From: JBEDKD01 sp041172365
Lineage (GTDB): Bacteria; Cyanobacteriota; Cyanobacteriia; Cyanobacteriales; Microcoleaceae
DNA length: 16,487 bases
Assembly (NCBI GenBank): GCA_041172365.1
Contig: JBEDKD010000398.1
Span: 1-16,487 of the forward strand
Direction: 5' to 3'
A program made the translations under genes and the position numbers. The notes under the pieces are model-generated. The model was not told the DNA's origin, made no database searches, and was given only the letters and a program-made list of their open reading frames with translations. Shown here in pieces: positions 14,268-16,487 of this stretch (the first letter of the stretch is position 1; each line of letters begins with the position of its first letter).

Positions 14268-14295
14268 GTCTAGTACGCCTTCGTACTAGACTTTT
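14268..14295 (+). terminator. Rho-independent terminator
   Basis: GTCTAGTACG and CGTACTAGAC form a 10-bp perfect stem with a CCTT loop, extended by one A-T pair, followed by TTTT on the plus strand. Read leftward there is no U run, so it acts rightward. It lies 143 bp before the next gene and 434 bp after the peptidoglycan-binding gene. Confidence 0.75.
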
Positions 14296-14309
14296 AAGTG
14301 TTTAGGGGC

Positions 14310-14324
14310 AGAAACCGAGTTTCT
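14310..14324. repeat. AGAAAC palindrome, copy 2
   Basis: AGAAACCGAGTTTCT is a 6-bp perfect inverted repeat around CGA, a short member of the same family as 14063-14126. Confidence 0.6.
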
Positions 14325-14437
14325 TTAGTTCCCAAATTAGTAAAAAAAATGTAGAATAGGATAAGTTTATCAGAATAACATCTGTCCGTGACAGCGAAAC
14401 CTAAGCATATCTTAACAATTTTAATGGGATTTGAAAT

Positions 14438-14884
14438 ATGGAAGATTTGTCAAAACTTTTTGTCGCATTTGTCGAAACCACCGTCAAAGAAGTTGAGCGT
14501 TTTTTCACAGATATCGGTGTAGAAGTCAATGAAACTTTCGACGCGATCGGCAAAATCTCCGAAGAAATCACTCAGGAAATGCAAAATGGTTTAAATGAAT
14601 TAGAAGAAGATTTTAATGATATCCTCGAAACCCTGCCCGATCTATTTATGGATTTGGATATTGGTGATACAGAATTGCCCGGATCAGAAATAGATTCTGT
14701 CAATTCATCATCCTTTGTTAATTATGTTTATCCTTCGGAAACCGAGCATCCCGCGTGTCGGGGATGTATTCATTATCATGGTTATGTTTATAATGGAAAT
14801 TTATTAGTTTGTGGAATGTATCCCTCTGGGGTAGAGTCGGATACTTGTGCTGATTGGGAATCCGAGAATAACTCAAGTAATTAA
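14438..14884 (+). CDS. Acidic protein with C-terminal four-cysteine motif, unknown function
   Basis: A 148-aa protein in two parts. Residues 1-75 are acidic and helix-forming (KEVERFFTDIGVEV, SEEITQEMQNGLNELEEDF). Residues 100-142 carry C107-x2-C110-x14-C125-x11-C137 with H104, H112 and H114 nearby, in the context HPACRGCIHYHG, LVCGMYPSGV and CADWE. Four spaced cysteines with adjacent histidines suggest a zinc or iron-sulphur site. I recall similar C-terminal segments (C-x-x-C ... CxMYPxG ... CxDWE) in cyanobacterial hypothetical proteins with no assigned function. It has its own upstream region after the terminator at 14268-14295, and it ends 133 bp before the helicase gene with a palindrome between. 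Whether it is functionally tied to the helicase is unknown. Confidence 0.85.
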   Translation: MEDLSKLFVAFVETTVKEVERFFTDIGVEVNETFDAIGKISEEITQEMQNGLNELEEDFNDILETLPDLFMDLDIGDTELPGSEIDSVNSSSFVNYVYPSETEHPACRGCIHYHGYVYNGNLLVCGMYPSGVESDTCADWESENNSSN

Positions 14885-14892
14885 AGATCATC

Positions 14893-14907
14893 AGAAACCC
14901 TGTTTCT
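14893..14907. repeat. AGAAAC palindrome, copy 3
   Basis: AGAAACCCTGTTTCT is a 6-bp inverted repeat 9 bases after the stop of the four-cysteine protein. It belongs to the same family as 14063-14126 and 14310-14324, and may help end that transcript, although no U run follows. Confidence 0.55.
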
Positions 14908-15017
14908 CGGTATTTTCTGATCGCGTCGAGTTAAAAAATAATTAGATGGCAATTGTCGGTTAATGATTTGTTTCAGTGGTTAACTTTTAAGTAGTCTTTT
15001 GGGGCAAAGGAGATGAC

Positions 15018-16409
15018 ATGACTGGAATTATGATCGAAACACAATTAGGGGTTCCGAAATTACCATCTAATCTGCTCCTACGCCCTTATCAATTCCAAGC
15101 CGTTTCTAATTGGTTTGCTAATAATGGACGCGGGACTTTGAAAATGGCCACGGGTAGCGGTAAAACCATTACAGCACTCGCGATCGTAACAGAATTATAT
15201 CAAAAAATCGACTTAAAAGTTGTTTTAATAGTTTGTCCCTATCGCCATTTAGTAACACAATGGGCAAGGGAAGCCCAACAATTTGGCCTGACACCAATTC
15301 TCGCCTTTGAAAATGTCCATAATTGGCAAAGTCAAGTCACCACAGGATTATATAACATTCATTCCGGCTATCAAAAATTTCTCACCATTATCACCACCAA
15401 TTCCACATTAATCAACGATAGTTTACAATCGCAAATTCGTTATTTTCCCGAAAAAACCTTAATTATTGGAGACGAAGCCCATAATCTCGGAGCCCCTCGT
15501 TTAGAGCAAAGTTTACCACGTCAAATCGGCTTACGTCTCGCCCTTTCCGCCACCCCAGAAAGACACTTTGATGATCTGGGGACTGAAGCCATATTTGAGT
15601 ATTTCGGTCCCATATTAAAACCAGAACTTACCTTAAAAGATGCCATTAAACAAGGGGCATTAGTGCGTTATTTATATTACCCGATCTTAGTAGAATTAAC
15701 CGAAGCAGAAACGCGTACTTATAATTTTTTAACAAAAAAAATTGGTTGGGCATTATTAAGCGAAAAAGTCGAAGATATTGACAGCGAACAACTAAAACCT
15801 TTATTAATGCAACGGGCGAGAATAATTGGCAGTGCGAGTAATAAAACCAAAGCCTTAAAACAATTAATGCTTAATCGTTGTCATACCAGTCATACTTTAT
15901 TTTATTGTGGCGATGGAAATGTCGAAGATGAAAGCATACATCATAATCAACGTCAAGTGAAAGAAGTAGCGCGTATTTTAGGAGCAGAATTAGGTTATCG
16001 GGTTAATATTTATACCGCGGAAACACCGATCACCGAAAGAGAATTATTAAGACGACAATTTGAAACCGGAGAATTACAAGGTTTAGTCGCGATTCGCTGT
16101 TTAGATGAAGGGGTAGATATTCCCGCGATTCAGAATGCTGTGATTTTATCAAGTAGTAGTAATCCGCGTCAATTTATCCAACGACGGGGGAGAATTTTAC
16201 GCCCCCATCCGGGTAAAAAACGCGCTACCTTATTTGATATGATTGTTTTACCACCTGATATGGGACGACAATCATTACAGGTAGAAAGAAATTTATTAAA
16301 AAAGGAATTAAGGCGGTTTCTGGAATTTGCTGATTTAGCGGATAATTCCGGGGAAGCCCGAGTCAAATTATTACAATTACAAGAGCGATATGGATTATTA
16401 GATATTTGA
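15018..16409 (+). CDS. SF2 helicase, probable DNA-phosphorothioation (Dnd) restriction enzyme
   Basis: A 463-aa two-domain helicase starting MTGIMIETQLGVPKLP. AAAGGAG with 5-base spacing makes the ATG at 15018 certain enough. The Q-like LRPYQFQAV (21-29) is followed by Walker A ATGSGKT (44-50), CPYRHLVTQW (73-82), DEAH (152-155), SATP (177-180), motif V LDEGVDIP (362-369) and motif VI QRRGRILRP (388-396), all intact. FYCGDG (295-300) and LFDMIVLPPD (405-414) match my recollection of family TIGR04095, predicted to be the restriction component linked to dnd DNA phosphorothioation genes. No nuclease motif is visible, so cleavage would need a partner. No dnd gene is in the window; they would be expected to the right of 16487. 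A generic DNA-repair helicase is the alternative. Confidence 0.9.
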   Translation: MTGIMIETQLGVPKLPSNLLLRPYQFQAVSNWFANNGRGTLKMATGSGKTITALAIVTELYQKIDLKVVLIVCPYRHLVTQWAREAQQFGLTPILAFENVHNWQSQVTTGLYNIHSGYQKFLTIITTNSTLINDSLQSQIRYFPEKTLIIGDEAHNLGAPRLEQSLPRQIGLRLALSATPERHFDDLGTEAIFEYFGPILKPELTLKDAIKQGALVRYLYYPILVELTEAETRTYNFLTKKIGWALLSEKVEDIDSEQLKPLLMQRARIIGSASNKTKALKQLMLNRCHTSHTLFYCGDGNVEDESIHHNQRQVKEVARILGAELGYRVNIYTAETPITERELLRRQFETGELQGLVAIRCLDEGVDIPAIQNAVILSSSSNPRQFIQRRGRILRPHPGKKRATLFDMIVLPPDMGRQSLQVERNLLKKELRRFLEFADLADNSGEARVKLLQLQERYGLLDI

Positions 16410-16421
16410 TTTTTCGGTGAC

Positions 16422-16487
16422 AAGAAAGAGGGAAGAAGGAAGAAGGAAGAAGGAAGAAGGAAGAGGGGGAAGAGAGGGAAGAGGGGG
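16422..16487. repeat. Purine-only heptanucleotide repeat tract
   Basis: From 16422 to the window end every base is A or G. The core repeats AGAAGGA about four to five times, then turns into GAAGAGGGGG-type variants. It begins 12 bases after the helicase stop. Short heptamer tandem repeats of this kind are known in cyanobacterial genomes. Confidence 0.85.

Larger units (their letters stand above)
13835..14437. other. 603-bp stretch without a convincing gene
   Basis: It holds a 64-bp inverted repeat (14063-14126), a strong rightward terminator (14268-14295) and a palindrome (14310-14324). An 80-codon plus-strand frame at 13953-14195 has a weak GAGG upstream, but it runs straight through the inverted repeat and its product shows no motif, so I do not call it. 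The terminator lies 434 bp past the previous stop, so some untranslated or small transcript may end there. Confidence 0.5.

Noticed and set aside
16422..16487. CRISPR-like array
   Set aside because: The repeats are a 7-bp purine motif without spacers; no direct repeat-spacer pattern or cas gene occurs in the window.

Overview
The window is chromosomal DNA of a cyanobacterium. The octamer GCGATCGC (HIP1) recurs (for example 144-151, 3761-3768 and in several coding regions), the protein families are typically cyanobacterial, and intergenic regions are full of the short palindromic repeats common in filamentous and colonial cyanobacteria. The sequence does not support a genus.

Left part (1-3800): the first bases hold the 5' end of a leftward gene. 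Tandem hairpins follow, then a leftward toxin-antitoxin locus (527-1346). Its RelE/HigB-like toxin is interrupted by a 123-bp foldback element; its antitoxin is intact. A leftward pair of multi-pass membrane protein genes (1468-2885) comes next. Then a second, diverged copy of the same toxin-antitoxin locus (3133-3800), again with an intact antitoxin, but with a toxin reduced to a frameshifted remnant spread over three frames. Neither ordinary ORF calling nor the long ORF reading into the second antitoxin shows this.

Middle part (3801-5740): a calcineurin-like phosphoesterase of a cyanobacterial/plant family, tRNA-Ser(UGA), and a gene-poor stretch with a 229-bp inverted-repeat element.

Restriction locus (5741-11908): a leftward type I restriction-modification operon in the order hsdR, hsdS, a 51-codon remnant, a 21-codon ORF, hsdM. 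The junctions are tightly coupled (TAATG, TAA-ta-ATG, TAA-ATG, ATGA). The 51-aa ORF looks like the C-terminal tail of a zeta-toxin-like kinase. Upstream of hsdR are three copies of the heptamer GGTAGTG/CACTACC, two of which bound a 91-bp inverted-repeat unit.

Right part (11969-16487): a leftward saccharopine-dehydrogenase-like oxidoreductase, then rightward genes: a secreted protein with two peptidoglycan-binding domains, a four-cysteine small acidic protein, and an SF2 helicase resembling the helicase family associated with DNA phosphorothioation (Dnd) restriction. The window ends in a purine-only heptamer repeat.

Overall this is an accessory, defence-rich region: type I restriction, a probable Dnd-linked restriction helicase, two toxin-antitoxin loci that have both lost the toxin, and many small mobile or foldback repeats.
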